Shown: positions 32,179 to 41,333 of the stretch, piece by piece
Numbering within the stretch: the first letter of the stretch is position 1
Layout: every line of letters starts with the position of its first letter
Assembly: GCA_002337125.1 (NCBI GenBank)
Contig: DDFJ01000004.1
Location: 2,345,889-2,409,888, forward strand
Source of the DNA: Chitinophagaceae bacterium UBA1931
GTDB taxonomy: Bacteria; Bacteroidota; Bacteroidia; Chitinophagales; Chitinophagaceae
Length of the DNA stretch: 64,000 nt
Direction: 5' to 3'
Notes under the pieces: model-generated
Databases searched by the model: none
Seen by the model: only the letters and a program-made list of their open reading frames with translations
What the model was told of the DNA's origin: nothing
Translations under genes and position numbers: made by a program

Positions 32179-33216
32179 ATGAACTTACAATGTCCCTTAC
32201 CCAAATTTGATTTTGATATTATCACACTTGGTCACGGTAGCGGCGGATTGCTTACACAACGATTATTACAAAGCGGCGTATTTGATATTTTAAAAAACGA
32301 TAAACTTGATCAGCAGCATGATGGTGCTTTCTTAGACATCAAAGGTCATATTGCTATCAGCACCGACAGTTATGTTATATCACCTGTGTTTTTTCCCGGC
32401 GGTAACATTGGTGATCTTGCAGTAAACGGCACGGTGAATGATTTAGCTATGTGCGGAGCATCAGCAAAATATTTAACGCTTGCATTTATACTGGAAGAAG
32501 GATTACCCATTACAGAGTTCTGGGAAATTCTGGTGAGTATAAAAGAAGCAGCTGATAAAGCAGGTGTGCAGATTGTTACCGGCGACACAAAAGTGGTGGA
32601 GAAAGGGAAGGGCGATAAAATATTTATCAATACAACCGGGGTTGGAACAATTCATCACAAAGCAGAGATTCATCATGCCCGCATTAAACCCGGCGATAAA
32701 ATTATTCTCAGCGGACCAATTGCCGCACATGGCATCACCATCATGAGCATGCGTAAAGGACTTGAGTTTGAAACAACCATTGAAAGTGATACACGCAACC
32801 TGAAAGATATTACGCAAAAACTATTTGAAAAGTTTGGAAAGAATATTCACTTTATGCGTGACCCCACAAGAGGTGGTGTAGCTTCTGTATTAAATGAAGT
32901 GGCTGGTTTAACCAAGCTTGGTTACGAACTTGATCAGAAAACAATTCCTGTTGATGAGCAGGTGGAAGGTGCCTGTGAAATGCTGGGGCTTGATCCGTTA
33001 TATGTTGCTAATGAAGGACAGTTTATTGCTGTGGTGAATCACATTTTTGCAGATGATCTGGTGGCGATGCTGAAAGCAGAAAAAGGTTTTTCATCAGCCT
33101 GCATTATAGGTGAAGTAACCGAAGATCATCCCGGTAAAGTAATTATGAAAAGCGGTACTGGTGGAAGAAGAGTGGTGAACTATTTAACCGGCGAACAGTT
33201 GCCGAGGATTTGTTGA
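32179..33216 (+). CDS. hypE: HypE hydrogenase cyanide-ligand dehydratase
   Basis: ATG at 32179 is chosen. An earlier start would overlap hypD by 52 bases and add a non-homologous leader. The 345-residue PurM/AIR-synthetase-fold protein has LGHGSGGLLTQRLL, the DGAFLDIKGHIAISTDSYV ATP-binding segment and FMRDPTRGGVASVLNE. It ends in PRIC with the C-terminal cysteine that carries the thiocarbamate/thiocyanate for CN synthesis. It is the last gene of the hyp operon and is followed by a strong terminator. Confidence 0.96.
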   Translation: MNLQCPLPKFDFDIITLGHGSGGLLTQRLLQSGVFDILKNDKLDQQHDGAFLDIKGHIAISTDSYVISPVFFPGGNIGDLAVNGTVNDLAMCGASAKYLTLAFILEEGLPITEFWEILVSIKEAADKAGVQIVTGDTKVVEKGKGDKIFINTTGVGTIHHKAEIHHARIKPGDKIILSGPIAAHGITIMSMRKGLEFETTIESDTRNLKDITQKLFEKFGKNIHFMRDPTRGGVASVLNEVAGLTKLGYELDQKTIPVDEQVEGACEMLGLDPLYVANEGQFIAVVNHIFADDLVAMLKAEKGFSSACIIGEVTEDHPGKVIMKSGTGGRRVVNYLTGEQLPRIC

Positions 33217-33248
33217 GAATGGATAAACAAAGAAAGAAGCATTAATTA

Positions 33249-33281
33249 AAACCCGTCAAACTTTTTACGTCTGACGGGTTT
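33249..33281. terminator. Bidirectional terminator between hypE and the acyl-CoA dehydrogenase gene
   Basis: AAACCCGTCA (33249-33258) pairs perfectly with TGACGGGTTT (33272-33281) across a 13-base loop. It lies between convergent genes. Confidence 0.85.
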
Positions 33282-33328
33282 CTATTGCTATGTTGTTGCT
33301 TGCAATCCAATTAAGAATTCAACCGCTC

Positions 33329-35035
33329 TTACGCCTGCTTATATTTTCCCATATCATTCACTGATGAATGACTGAGGAATGCTGCATGTGCATGATTTTT
33401 TGCACGGGCATATCGCAGAAATACTTCCAGTGTTTTCCAGTAATCATGATCCCGCTGCATATCGTTCAGTAACAGGTAACCCATGATGATGTTACCGGCC
33501 ATTTCAACCAAACGGCGTGCATGAAATTCAATGAACTCAGGATTGTTATGAACAGTTACTCTTGCTTCAGCATCTTCATATTCAAAGGCCATCGAAATCA
33601 ACTGCGACCTGTACGATTCAGTTTCAGGTTTAATGGTTGCTTTTTCATATTCCTGCATTTGTGCAAGATATGCACCGGTGGTAACACCTTTAATGGCAGC
33701 TACAACCTGCAGTTGTGTTGTTCCTTCGTAAATAGTGGTAATACGTGCATCACGGTAAATGCGTTCAATCGGGTAATCTTTCATAAACCCTGAACCACCA
33801 TGTATCTGCAATGAATCGTATGCAATTTCATTACAGAACTCAGAAGTAATTCCTTTTGCCAGCGGTGTAAATGCATCAGCCAGCTTCTGGTATTTTTTCT
33901 GCTCTTCTTTTTCTTCTTTTGTTAAATCCCGTTCGGTAGAAATATGATTGTAGGTTTTGTAAATATCAACAAAGCGTGCAGTTTCATACAACAACGAACG
34001 TGATGCAGAAAGTTTTGCATGCATGATTGCCAGCATTTCATAAATGGGCGGGAATTTAATAATCGGCTTGCCAAACTGCATACGCTTTTGTGCATAGCTT
34101 AATGCTTCACGGTAAGCAGCTTCACTGATACCAACTGATTGTGCAACGATACCAAGCCTTGCTCCATTCATCAGCGACATTACATATTTAATCAAACCAA
34201 ACTTGCGTTGTCCGCACAGTTCAGCTGGCGCATCTTTGTACACCAGTTCGCAGGTGGGCGAACCTTTGATGCCTAATTTATTTTCAATTCTTCTTACTGT
34301 AATACCACCGTTTCTTTTATCATGAATAAACATGGAAAGTCCACGGCCATCCTGTGTGCGTTCTTCCGTACGTGCAAGCACCAGTGAAATATCGCCATCG
34401 CCATTGGTGATAAAACGTTTCACACCATTAAGCAACCAGGTATTTTTTTCTTCATCAAAATGTGCTTTGAGCATCACTGCCTGCAGATCAGATCCTGCAT
34501 CGGGTTCGGTTAATGCCATGGCCATTGTTTCGCCGGCAGAAACACGGGTAAGATATTTTTCACGCTGTTCGTGCGAACCAAATTCATTGATTGTTTCAGC
34601 ACAATCCTGCAATCCCCAGATGTTGACAAAACCAGCATCGGCACGTGACACAATATCAGCCGCCATGATATATGGAACGATCGGAAAATTCAAACCACCA
34701 AACTCACGGGGAAGTGTAATGCCCATCAGCCCGGCCTGCTTAATGGCATCAATATTTTCCTGCGTTCCTTTTGCATACGTTACATGACCATTTTCCAGTT
34801 TTGGTCCGTCATGATCAACCGATTCGGCATTGGGCGCAACAATATCACCGCAGATTTCTCCCACCACTTCCAGCACCTGCGTATAGCTGTCCATTGCATC
34901 TTCAAAATCTTTGGGCGAATAATCAAATGCATCTTTGTCTTTAAAGTTGTTTTCCTTTAAGGCCACTATTTTCTGCATCAGCGGATGCGAAAGATGAAAC
35001 TGAAGATCGGGGTTATCAGTAAAAAAATTTGCCAT
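33329..35035 (-). CDS. Acyl-CoA dehydrogenase (long form)
   Basis: This 568-residue FAD enzyme has the motifs MAMALTEPDAGSDLQAV (about 171-187), ITNGDGDISLVLART, QIHGGSGFMKDYPIERIYRDARI and the IYEGTTQLQ region. It is about 180 residues longer than classical short-chain enzymes, with an extra C-terminal helical domain, as in many Bacteroidota homologues. It oxidises an acyl-CoA and passes electrons to ETF, whose genes lie directly upstream on the same strand. Chain-length preference cannot be told from sequence. Confidence 0.92.
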   Translation of the reverse strand: MANFFTDNPDLQFHLSHPLMQKIVALKENNFKDKDAFDYSPKDFEDAMDSYTQVLEVVGEICGDIVAPNAESVDHDGPKLENGHVTYAKGTQENIDAIKQAGLMGITLPREFGGLNFPIVPYIMAADIVSRADAGFVNIWGLQDCAETINEFGSHEQREKYLTRVSAGETMAMALTEPDAGSDLQAVMLKAHFDEEKNTWLLNGVKRFITNGDGDISLVLARTEERTQDGRGLSMFIHDKRNGGITVRRIENKLGIKGSPTCELVYKDAPAELCGQRKFGLIKYVMSLMNGARLGIVAQSVGISEAAYREALSYAQKRMQFGKPIIKFPPIYEMLAIMHAKLSASRSLLYETARFVDIYKTYNHISTERDLTKEEKEEQKKYQKLADAFTPLAKGITSEFCNEIAYDSLQIHGGSGFMKDYPIERIYRDARITTIYEGTTQLQVVAAIKGVTTGAYLAQMQEYEKATIKPETESYRSQLISMAFEYEDAEARVTVHNNPEFIEFHARRLVEMAGNIIMGYLLLNDMQRDHDYWKTLEVFLRYARAKNHAHAAFLSHSSVNDMGKYKQA

Positions 35036-35059
35036 AAAAGCTGAATTAGGTTGTTCGAA

Positions 35060-36079
35060 TTATTTTGTATGCTCTTTATAATACTTGATCATTTTAGGAA
35101 TCACATTCTCCACTTTTCCTGTAATCACATAATTGGCGATTTTGTTGATGGGCGCATTGGGATCGCTGTTGATTGAAATGATAATGCTTGATTCCATCAT
35201 ACCGGCTAAGTGCTGAATCTGACCGGAGATACCACAGGCAATGTAAAGCTTGGGCCTTACGGTGATACCTGTTTGTCCCACCTGGCGTTCGTGTTCTGCA
35301 TAACCTGCATCAACTGCAGCACGGGATGCACCAACTTCACCGCCTAATATTGTTGCCAGTTTGTGTAAGAGTTTGAAATTTTCTGCAGAGCCAACACCAA
35401 AACCTCCTGCAACAATTACTGGTGAGTTTTTAATATTCACTTTTGATGTTTCAATGTGGCGTTCAATAATTTTTACTACAAAGGCTGTATCGTCCACATA
35501 TTTTTCTACATCGAGCTGTACCACTTCTCCTTTATAATTGGGATCAGCAATTGCTTTCTTCATTACACCTTCTCTTACGGTTGCCATTTGCGGACGGCAA
35601 TCGGGGTTAATGATTGTTGCAATGATATTGCCACCAAATGCAGGACGTATCTGGTACAGTAAATCTTTATAAACCTTGTTTTGTTTTTTGTCTTCGTGAT
35701 CGCCGATTTCAAGTTCAGTACAATCGGCAGTAAGGCCACTTCTGAGAGCTGATGAAACACGTGGACCAAGATCCCGGCCAATGGTTGTTGCACCCATCAA
35801 CGCAATCTGTGGTTTTTGTTCCCTGAAAAGATTTACAACTACTGATGTATGTGGTAAGGTTGAATAAGGTGAGAGCCGTTTGTCATCAGCCATGTAAATA
35901 GTATCAACACCGTAAGGAAAAATTTCTTTTTCCAAACCCTGAAGGTTATCACCAATCAGCAATGCTTCCAGTTTACAGTTGAGCTGTGTGGCAAGACTGC
36001 GGCCTTTGGTTAACAGCTCGAAACTTACATCAGCAATTTTGCCTTCATCAAGTTCGCAATAAACGATAATATTGTTCAT
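35060..36079 (-). CDS. etfA: Electron transfer flavoprotein alpha subunit
   Basis: This 339-residue protein has the C-terminal FAD domain signature: ASRAAVDAGYAEHERQVGQTG (split around 246-266), VRPKLYIACGISGQIQHLAGM and INSDPNAPIN. The N-terminal half has the ETF adenine-nucleotide-type fold. It accepts electrons from acyl-CoA dehydrogenases and delivers them to the quinone pool through ETF-QO (not in the window). It lies 26 bases after etfB and 24 before the dehydrogenase, so the three genes form one transcript. Confidence 0.95.
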   Translation of the reverse strand: MNNIIVYCELDEGKIADVSFELLTKGRSLATQLNCKLEALLIGDNLQGLEKEIFPYGVDTIYMADDKRLSPYSTLPHTSVVVNLFREQKPQIALMGATTIGRDLGPRVSSALRSGLTADCTELEIGDHEDKKQNKVYKDLLYQIRPAFGGNIIATIINPDCRPQMATVREGVMKKAIADPNYKGEVVQLDVEKYVDDTAFVVKIIERHIETSKVNIKNSPVIVAGGFGVGSAENFKLLHKLATILGGEVGASRAAVDAGYAEHERQVGQTGITVRPKLYIACGISGQIQHLAGMMESSIIISINSDPNAPINKIANYVITGKVENVIPKMIKYYKEHTK

Positions 36080-36105
36080 GAAATATGTTTTGAGAGTTCA
36101 GGTTT

Positions 36106-36981
36106 TTAACCAATAATGTGCGCTTCAATCAGTTCTTTCATCAGTCCGTCAATATCATCATCAAAATCATCCAGCGTTCTTGATTCTTTTGACTGGAAAG
36201 CAATGTTGTCTACTTTTTTTACTTTGGTGGGAGAGCCGCCCAAACCAAGTTCTTCGGCATCTGCTTCAATATTATTTACACTCCATTCTTTAATGGTAAG
36301 ATGAGAGTTGGCAACTGCAGTAGCCAGGTAATCTTCATTACTTTCCTGGCGGTTACTGATGGTTGATGCATGTTTGTATTTCATCAAACGTTTTGCATTT
36401 CTAGGGCGGCAATGCGGTGCCGAACTGTTAACGGTAATCAACACAGGGAATGAAGATTCCACTGTTTCAATACCTCTTTCAAGACGGCGTTTTACCTGTA
36501 TTTTATCATCAGCAAGTGATACAATTTCTTCAGCATAGGTAATTTGAGGAATACCTAATTTTTCTGCTACCTGCGGACCAACCTGTGCAGTATCGCCATC
36601 AATTGCCTGGCGGCCGCAAACAATGAGATCAACATTTTTGATTTTGCGGATGGCGCAGGAAATAGCATACGATGTTGCCAATGTATCTGAACCGGCAAAA
36701 GCCCTGTCGGTAAGCAATATGCCATCATCAGCACCACGGTAAAAACCTTCTTTCAGAATTTCCACCGCACGGGGAGGTCCCATTGTAAGCAACGTAATGG
36801 TTGAACCGGGAAACTGATCCTTGATGCGTAATGCCTGCTCAAGTGCGTGTAAATCTTCGGGATTAAAAATGGCGGGGAGTACTGCCCTGTTAACAGTGCC
36901 ATCGGCTTTCATGGCATCTTTACCAATGTTTCTTGTATCGGGCACTTGTTTGGCCAGCACAACAATCTGAAACTCTTTCAT
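36106..36981 (-). CDS. etfB: Electron transfer flavoprotein beta subunit
   Basis: ATG at 36981 is selected because MKEFQIVVLAKQVPDT is the family N-terminus. The upstream codons lack it. The 291-residue product has the beta-subunit signature VKRRLERGIETVESSFPVL and the adenylate-binding region DLIVCGRQAIDGDTAQVGP. It is longer than the usual 250-260 residues owing to a C-terminal acidic extension (DDFDDDIDGLMKELIEAHI). It heads the etfB-etfA-acyl-CoA dehydrogenase operon. Confidence 0.95.
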   Translation of the reverse strand: MKEFQIVVLAKQVPDTRNIGKDAMKADGTVNRAVLPAIFNPEDLHALEQALRIKDQFPGSTITLLTMGPPRAVEILKEGFYRGADDGILLTDRAFAGSDTLATSYAISCAIRKIKNVDLIVCGRQAIDGDTAQVGPQVAEKLGIPQITYAEEIVSLADDKIQVKRRLERGIETVESSFPVLITVNSSAPHCRPRNAKRLMKYKHASTISNRQESNEDYLATAVANSHLTIKEWSVNNIEADAEELGLGGSPTKVKKVDNIAFQSKESRTLDDFDDDIDGLMKELIEAHIIG

Positions 36982-37190
36982 GTGGCAAGTTTTTACGTTT
37001 AATGCGGCCAAATATCCAGAACAATTTCAAGTGAAAACATGATTGTATCATGACAATTGACCTGATTTATATCATGAAAAAAATCAGAATCAGCGAAGAC
37101 AAGTAGTAAACAGAAAGTTCCGGGCTGAGCACATCCTGCATAATGAAAATTGATAGTTGATTATATTTATTGCTGAAAAAATTCAGAATC

Positions 37191-37790
37191 ATGTCTTTGC
37201 AATTAAACCGCACAGAGTTTGGGAATACTGCCAATGCAGGCAATGTATTATCAAAAGAAGAAGTTATGCAGTTGCTGAACGATTGGGTGAAGAACGAACG
37301 GCTGCAGCTGCACATGAAACAGGTTGCATATTTAATGAAATGCTGGGCTGCAGAAAAAGAACAACTGAATGAAGCTGACCAGTGGCGTTGGGAAATGGCC
37401 GGACTGCTGCATGATGCCGATTGGGATCAGTGGCCCGAACAGCATTGCCGGAAAATTATTGAAGAGCTTGAAGCAAGAAATATTGATGCAGAAATCATCA
37501 GGGCTATTGCAAGTCACGGGCCCAATCATTTTGGCGTGGAGCCTGTTACCAAGATGGATAAAATGCTGTATGTATTTGATGAGCTGAGCGGACTTGTACA
37601 TGCATATTCATTAATGCGTCCCGAAGGTTATGCAGGCATGGAGCTGAAAGGAGTGAAGAAACGATTGAAAGAAAAAAGTTTTGCGGCCAATGTTAACCGT
37701 GATGAAATTAATGATGCCATGCAAAGGGCAGGAGTGGAGCTTGATGCAATCATTTCATTTATTATAGCGAAACAGGGAGAAGTTGTTTAG
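37191..37790 (+). CDS. HD-domain hydrolase
   Basis: ATG at 37191 is preferred over earlier frames. The 199-residue HD phosphohydrolase has His in LHMKQVAYLMKCWA (about 43), the HD pair LLHDADWD (about 75-76) and a late Asp in MLYVFDELSGL. This layout is typical of small HDIG-type proteins. Substrate and whether it acts on nucleotides are unknown. It is a single gene between the ETF operon and a secreted hypothetical. Confidence 0.8.
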   Translation: MSLQLNRTEFGNTANAGNVLSKEEVMQLLNDWVKNERLQLHMKQVAYLMKCWAAEKEQLNEADQWRWEMAGLLHDADWDQWPEQHCRKIIEELEARNIDAEIIRAIASHGPNHFGVEPVTKMDKMLYVFDELSGLVHAYSLMRPEGYAGMELKGVKKRLKEKSFAANVNRDEINDAMQRAGVELDAIISFIIAKQGEVV

Positions 37791-37874
37791 TTAAACCGTT
37801 TTCTTCCTGAAAATTCATCAACTGTTATTACATTTCTATAACAAATCGGCTTAGGAAAGGCGGCCTGAAAAAGT

Positions 37875-37882
37875 TACCTTTG
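37875..37882 (+). promoter_or_regulatory. -7 box TACCTTTG before a secreted-protein gene
   Basis: TACCTTTG matches TAnnTTTG and is followed 4 bases later by the GTG start at 37887. Transcription should begin about at the start codon, predicting a leaderless mRNA. Confidence 0.5.
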
Positions 37883-37886
37883 CAGC

Positions 37887-38243
37887 GTGAAAAAATGGCT
37901 TACAGTTACAGGTTTTGCTGCAATTGCATTGTTGTACTCATTTGCATTGAGTGTCAACTGTTTTACTGTTGCTGCACAAGAGCCGTTTTCCAATACTTCA
38001 CAAAAAGAACAGCTTTCTTCCTCTGCTGAAAGCAATTTTTATTTTACAACCAACACAAGACTTACAGTTTCATCAGCTGAAAAAACAGCTGCAGCAAAAA
38101 GCAGTGTTCCTGTTTTTTATGAAACAAGTAAAATGGCAACTGAAACAGCTTGCCATCACGATGGGTATCTTTCCATTGTTCAGCAGCTTTGTGTTTCATT
38201 TCAGAAAACAATACTGTTGTTTCCTTTCCATTATTTCTGGTAA
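37887..38243 (+). CDS. Secreted or membrane-anchored hypothetical, GTG start
   Basis: This 118-residue product starts with GTG and a signal-peptide-like N-terminus (KKWLTVTGFAAIALLYSFAL, then SVNCF). A Ser/Thr-rich low-complexity middle follows. The end is hydrophobic (SIVQQLCVSFQKTILLFPFH) with Cys, His and Trp. No family recognised. A DNA region of this kind could be spurious, but the signal peptide and the promoter box support a real gene. Confidence 0.5.
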   Translation: MKKWLTVTGFAAIALLYSFALSVNCFTVAAQEPFSNTSQKEQLSSSAESNFYFTTNTRLTVSSAEKTAAAKSSVPVFYETSKMATETACHHDGYLSIVQQLCVSFQKTILLFPFHYFW

Positions 38244-38319
38244 TAAGTATGAATTGACAATTTGTAACGGGCCGTTTATTATAAACTGGCCATAATTTTC
38301 ATACTTAAAACTTTTTTGA

Positions 38320-38808
38320 ATGGATATGCAAACAGCCATAACGGCTATACTTATTATACTTGTAGTAGTGCTCCCTTTTTACTATCATCACATTAAAAAC
38401 AGTAAGCACGAGAAAAAACTTTTTCATTTATTAAAACAGGAAGCACATAAACAGGGTTGCAGGATTACACGAAAGCAAATGTTTCTTCAATCGGCAATCG
38501 GGCTTGATGAAAAACAACAGAAACTCTTGTTTGTACATTTGAACAACAATGCAGTTGATTCAAGCTTTGTTGCGCTTCAGGGATTAAAGCAAAGTACAGT
38601 TCAGATTCATACAGCAGGGTCAAAACAGAACGGATCGGATATACCTGATAAAGTAGAGCTGGTATTAAAGTTCGGCAATAAAGCAGTAAACGATGAATCG
38701 CTTGTTTTTTTTGATCAGAATTCAGGCGCCGGTTCGTTAAGTGATGAAGTGCTGGGCGCAAGAAAATGGGCTGATTACTTATCGCTTTCGTACATAAACA
38801 GTAAATAA
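38320..38808 (+). CDS. Membrane-anchored hypothetical protein
   Basis: This 162-residue protein has an N-terminal transmembrane helix (TAITAILIILVVVLPFYYHH) and a soluble cytoplasmic domain with alternating strands and helices (about 60-140). No recognised motif. A conserved-looking LDEKQQKLLFVHL segment resembles proteins of unknown function common in Bacteroidota. It is separated from the YitT gene by 114 bases. Confidence 0.6.
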   Translation: MDMQTAITAILIILVVVLPFYYHHIKNSKHEKKLFHLLKQEAHKQGCRITRKQMFLQSAIGLDEKQQKLLFVHLNNNAVDSSFVALQGLKQSTVQIHTAGSKQNGSDIPDKVELVLKFGNKAVNDESLVFFDQNSGAGSLSDEVLGARKWADYLSLSYINSK

Positions 38809-38922
38809 AAAGAGGATCACCTTAACAGGCCGTTGCTGACCTGCTAACCTGTTTTCATCAGTTGCATGCTATATAGAAAATGAATGATTAAACAAAAACG
38901 GTAAACCAAAAAAGCGACAGAA

Positions 38923-39897
38923 ATGAACAGGAAAAAAACAAATGAGAATGTGCCCTTGTGGCAACGTGTTATCCGGAACCAGGTAAAGGGCGATGTAAAA
39001 GCATCGGATTATATACTTGCAAAAAATTACCGGAGTTTAAAAGTTACAGTGCGCAGGTTGCTGAAAGATTTTGTGCTGATTGCGTTAGGTATTTTGTCGG
39101 CAACCTTTGGGTTAAAAGGTTTTCTGTTCACCAATCATTTTATTGATGGTGGTGTTACAGGTATTTCGTTGCTGATTTCATTTGTTGCAAAGGTTCCGCT
39201 TTACCTGTTGATTATTTTACTGAACATTCCGTTTGTGTTGCTGGCGTTTAAAATTATTGGTAAACAGTTTGCCATTAAAACCGTTTTTTCCATTGCTGGA
39301 TTAGCCGCATCGGTTGCGTTTATCAGTTTCCCTGATGTTACGCAGGATAATTTACTGGTTGCAGTATTTGGTGGTTTTTTTCTTGGTGCAGGAATTGGTT
39401 TGGTGATTCGTGGCGGTGCGGTGATTGATGGTACCGAAGTGCTGGCAATTTATTTAAGCCGTAAGCTGGGTACAACCATTGGTGATATTATCATACTCAT
39501 TAATGCAGTAATCTTTCTTACCGCTGCTTATTTTTTATCAATCGAAATAGCACTTTACTCCATCATCACTTATCTGGCTGCATCAAAAACACTCGACTTT
39601 TTAATTGAAGGTATTGATGAGTACATTGCGGTAACAATCGTTTCAGTGCGCAGCGATGAAATGCGTGAAATGATTATACAGGTGATGGGTAGAGGTGTAA
39701 CTGTCTTCAGCGGTAAGCGTGGATTTGGTAAGCGTGGCGAAACAAGAGAAGTGGATATTCTTTACACAGTAATTACCCGTTTGGAAATGAACAAACTCAG
39801 TACCGAGATAGAGAAAATTGAACCGGGTGCATTTGTGGTCATGCATCGTGTAAAGGATACAAAGGGAGGAATGATTAAAAAGAAACCACTGAAGTAA
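38923..39897 (+). CDS. YitT-family membrane protein (DUF161/DUF2179)
   Basis: This 324-residue protein has five or six membrane helices (about 48-230), the glycine-rich GGFFLGAGIGLVIRGGAVIDGTE segment and a C-terminal soluble DUF2179 domain (RGVTVFSGKRGFGKRGETRE, VVMHRVKD). It is the YitT/YqfU family. The transported substrate, if any, is unknown. An N-terminal hydrophilic extension of about 40 residues precedes the first helix. It ends 23 bases before a strong terminator. Confidence 0.9.
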   Translation: MNRKKTNENVPLWQRVIRNQVKGDVKASDYILAKNYRSLKVTVRRLLKDFVLIALGILSATFGLKGFLFTNHFIDGGVTGISLLISFVAKVPLYLLIILLNIPFVLLAFKIIGKQFAIKTVFSIAGLAASVAFISFPDVTQDNLLVAVFGGFFLGAGIGLVIRGGAVIDGTEVLAIYLSRKLGTTIGDIIILINAVIFLTAAYFLSIEIALYSIITYLAASKTLDFLIEGIDEYIAVTIVSVRSDEMREMIIQVMGRGVTVFSGKRGFGKRGETREVDILYTVITRLEMNKLSTEIEKIEPGAFVVMHRVKDTKGGMIKKKPLK

Positions 39898-39920
39898 ACA
39901 AAATAGTTTAGCAGGTACAT

Positions 39921-39952
39921 AAAAAACGGCTTAAGAATTAAGCCGTTTTTTT
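39921..39952. terminator. Bidirectional terminator after yitT-like gene
   Basis: AAAAACGGCTTAA pairs with TTAAGCCGTTTTT around a 3-base loop, with A and T tracts forming the lower stem. It lies between convergent genes. Confidence 0.9.
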
Positions 39953-39967
39953 ATTTATTGAGATTTA

Positions 39968-40564
39968 TCAATACCTGAATTTTTCGTTTTTGTCTTTTGT
40001 TGGTTTCATGTCTTCGTCTTTTTCTTTGTCGTACACACGCAGGTATACATTCCATTCAAAGCCGATATACTCCGCAACAAGATCAATCACCATGTTGCTG
40101 AATTCGCCGGTTGCGTCATTCATCCTGAACTGGTTGGTCCACAATCTTAATTCTTCTGATGGCGCATCGTAAGGACCGGTTGCTTTAATGCTGTTGATAT
40201 TTCCTTTGCTTAAGAGCGATTTGCCGGAAATATCATTGTAATAAGCTTTGTATAGTTTTTTCAACACATCAATATCTTCTGTAACAAAAAGTTTTGATTC
40301 CCACACCCAATGAATTTTTGTTTTTGATGTGTAACCAATCACTTTTGTTTCAACAGCATTTTTTATTTCAATCTTTGATTTGTATTCAATTGTGTTTGGC
40401 TCGCTTTCGCTTTTCTCACCTTTAATCAATGAAAACTGGTTTGGATAATCGTTGATCACTTTTTCGAGTTGTAACCTGATGGACGAGAATGTTGGTTTGC
40501 TTTGAGCGTTCGATGAAAAAGCAGTAATAAAAAAAGCGGCCAGGTAAATTATTGTTCGGGTCAT
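39968..40564 (-). CDS. Secreted hypothetical protein
   Basis: This 198-residue protein has a clear signal peptide (RTIIYLAAFFITAFSSNAQS). The mature part has beta-strand-rich segments (IEYKSKIEIKNAVETKVIGY, KIHWVWESKLFVTE) and a late YIGFEWNVYLRVYDKEKDE. The C-terminal tail is highly charged. No family recognised. It is bounded by terminators, so it is a monocistronic unit. Confidence 0.65.
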   Translation of the reverse strand: MTRTIIYLAAFFITAFSSNAQSKPTFSSIRLQLEKVINDYPNQFSLIKGEKSESEPNTIEYKSKIEIKNAVETKVIGYTSKTKIHWVWESKLFVTEDIDVLKKLYKAYYNDISGKSLLSKGNINSIKATGPYDAPSEELRLWTNQFRMNDATGEFSNMVIDLVAEYIGFEWNVYLRVYDKEKDEDMKPTKDKNEKFRY

Positions 40565-40600
40565 GGATACTGGTTTGCTTGCAAGATAGAAAAATCAATA

Positions 40601-40635
40601 AAAAAAGCAAATACATGAAACTGCATTTGCTTTTT
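40601..40635 (-). terminator. Terminator of the minus-strand gene at 40724-41269
   Basis: AAAAAAGCAAAT (40601-40612) pairs with ATTTGCTTTTT (40625-40635). The minus-strand transcript of the upstream gene ends in the T-run. Confidence 0.75.
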
Positions 40636-40723
40636 ATTTTTTTAAAATTAACGATGTTGCTGCATTGCTTAAAAACAGCTACGTATAATTTCTATGCGTA
40701 ATTATGGAATATACGATGAGAAA

Positions 40724-41269
40724 TTATTCAGCTTTCTTTTCACCAACAAACCAATGCTCTTTGTTTTTAAACAGCACATTGAATGTTGTAAGCGAACCAT
40801 AGCATCTCGTAATATATTGCTGGATGTTGATCTTTTCTTCTTCGCTTAAATTTTTACTGCTGTTGATGTTTTGTTCCAGTACACGAAGTCTGTCACGCAG
40901 CATCACTATTTTATGAAAGAAATCTTCAACCGGAATTTCTTTTGGCTTCAGCGATTTATCTTTTGGCTGAAGCAACAATGTGCCGCCTTCCCATTTTTCA
41001 CCAAGCGGAACTGTTTCATTTAGTCCATTCCATAAACGGAGAATTTTCAGTAATGATTTTTCAAACTCACTGTTGGTTTCAATTTCTTCCGAAACATTTT
41101 CAGGAATTATTTCATCGAGGTTGGGATCTGTTTTATCAATTTCCTTTATACCACTGTTGATAAATGAAATGAGATAAGTTGCATAACGGATGCCTACAAT
41201 TACGCCGGGTCCGTGTTGTGTATGTTGCAGGCGTGTGCCAATGCCTAATGTTGTTTGTTCCATACTCAT
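40724..41269 (-). CDS. Hypothetical protein with SH3/tudor-like N-terminus
   Basis: This 181-residue protein starts with an N-terminal segment (GTRLQHTQHGPGVIVGIRYA, then TYLISFINSGIKEID). It matches the H-x-x-x-G-x-G-x-V pattern of CarD/UvrD-tudor-like domains that bind protein or nucleic-acid partners. The rest is helical and charged. Two adjacent ATGs (41269, 41263) are possible starts. No catalytic motif. Function unknown. Confidence 0.6.
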   Translation of the reverse strand: MSMEQTTLGIGTRLQHTQHGPGVIVGIRYATYLISFINSGIKEIDKTDPNLDEIIPENVSEEIETNSEFEKSLLKILRLWNGLNETVPLGEKWEGGTLLLQPKDKSLKPKEIPVEDFFHKIVMLRDRLRVLEQNINSSKNLSEEEKINIQQYITRCYGSLTTFNVLFKNKEHWFVGEKKAE

Positions 41270-41333
41270 AAATTATAAAAGCAAATTACAACCGAAAGAT
41301 TAAATGATGATAACAGTGAAGTAAAATGAATTG

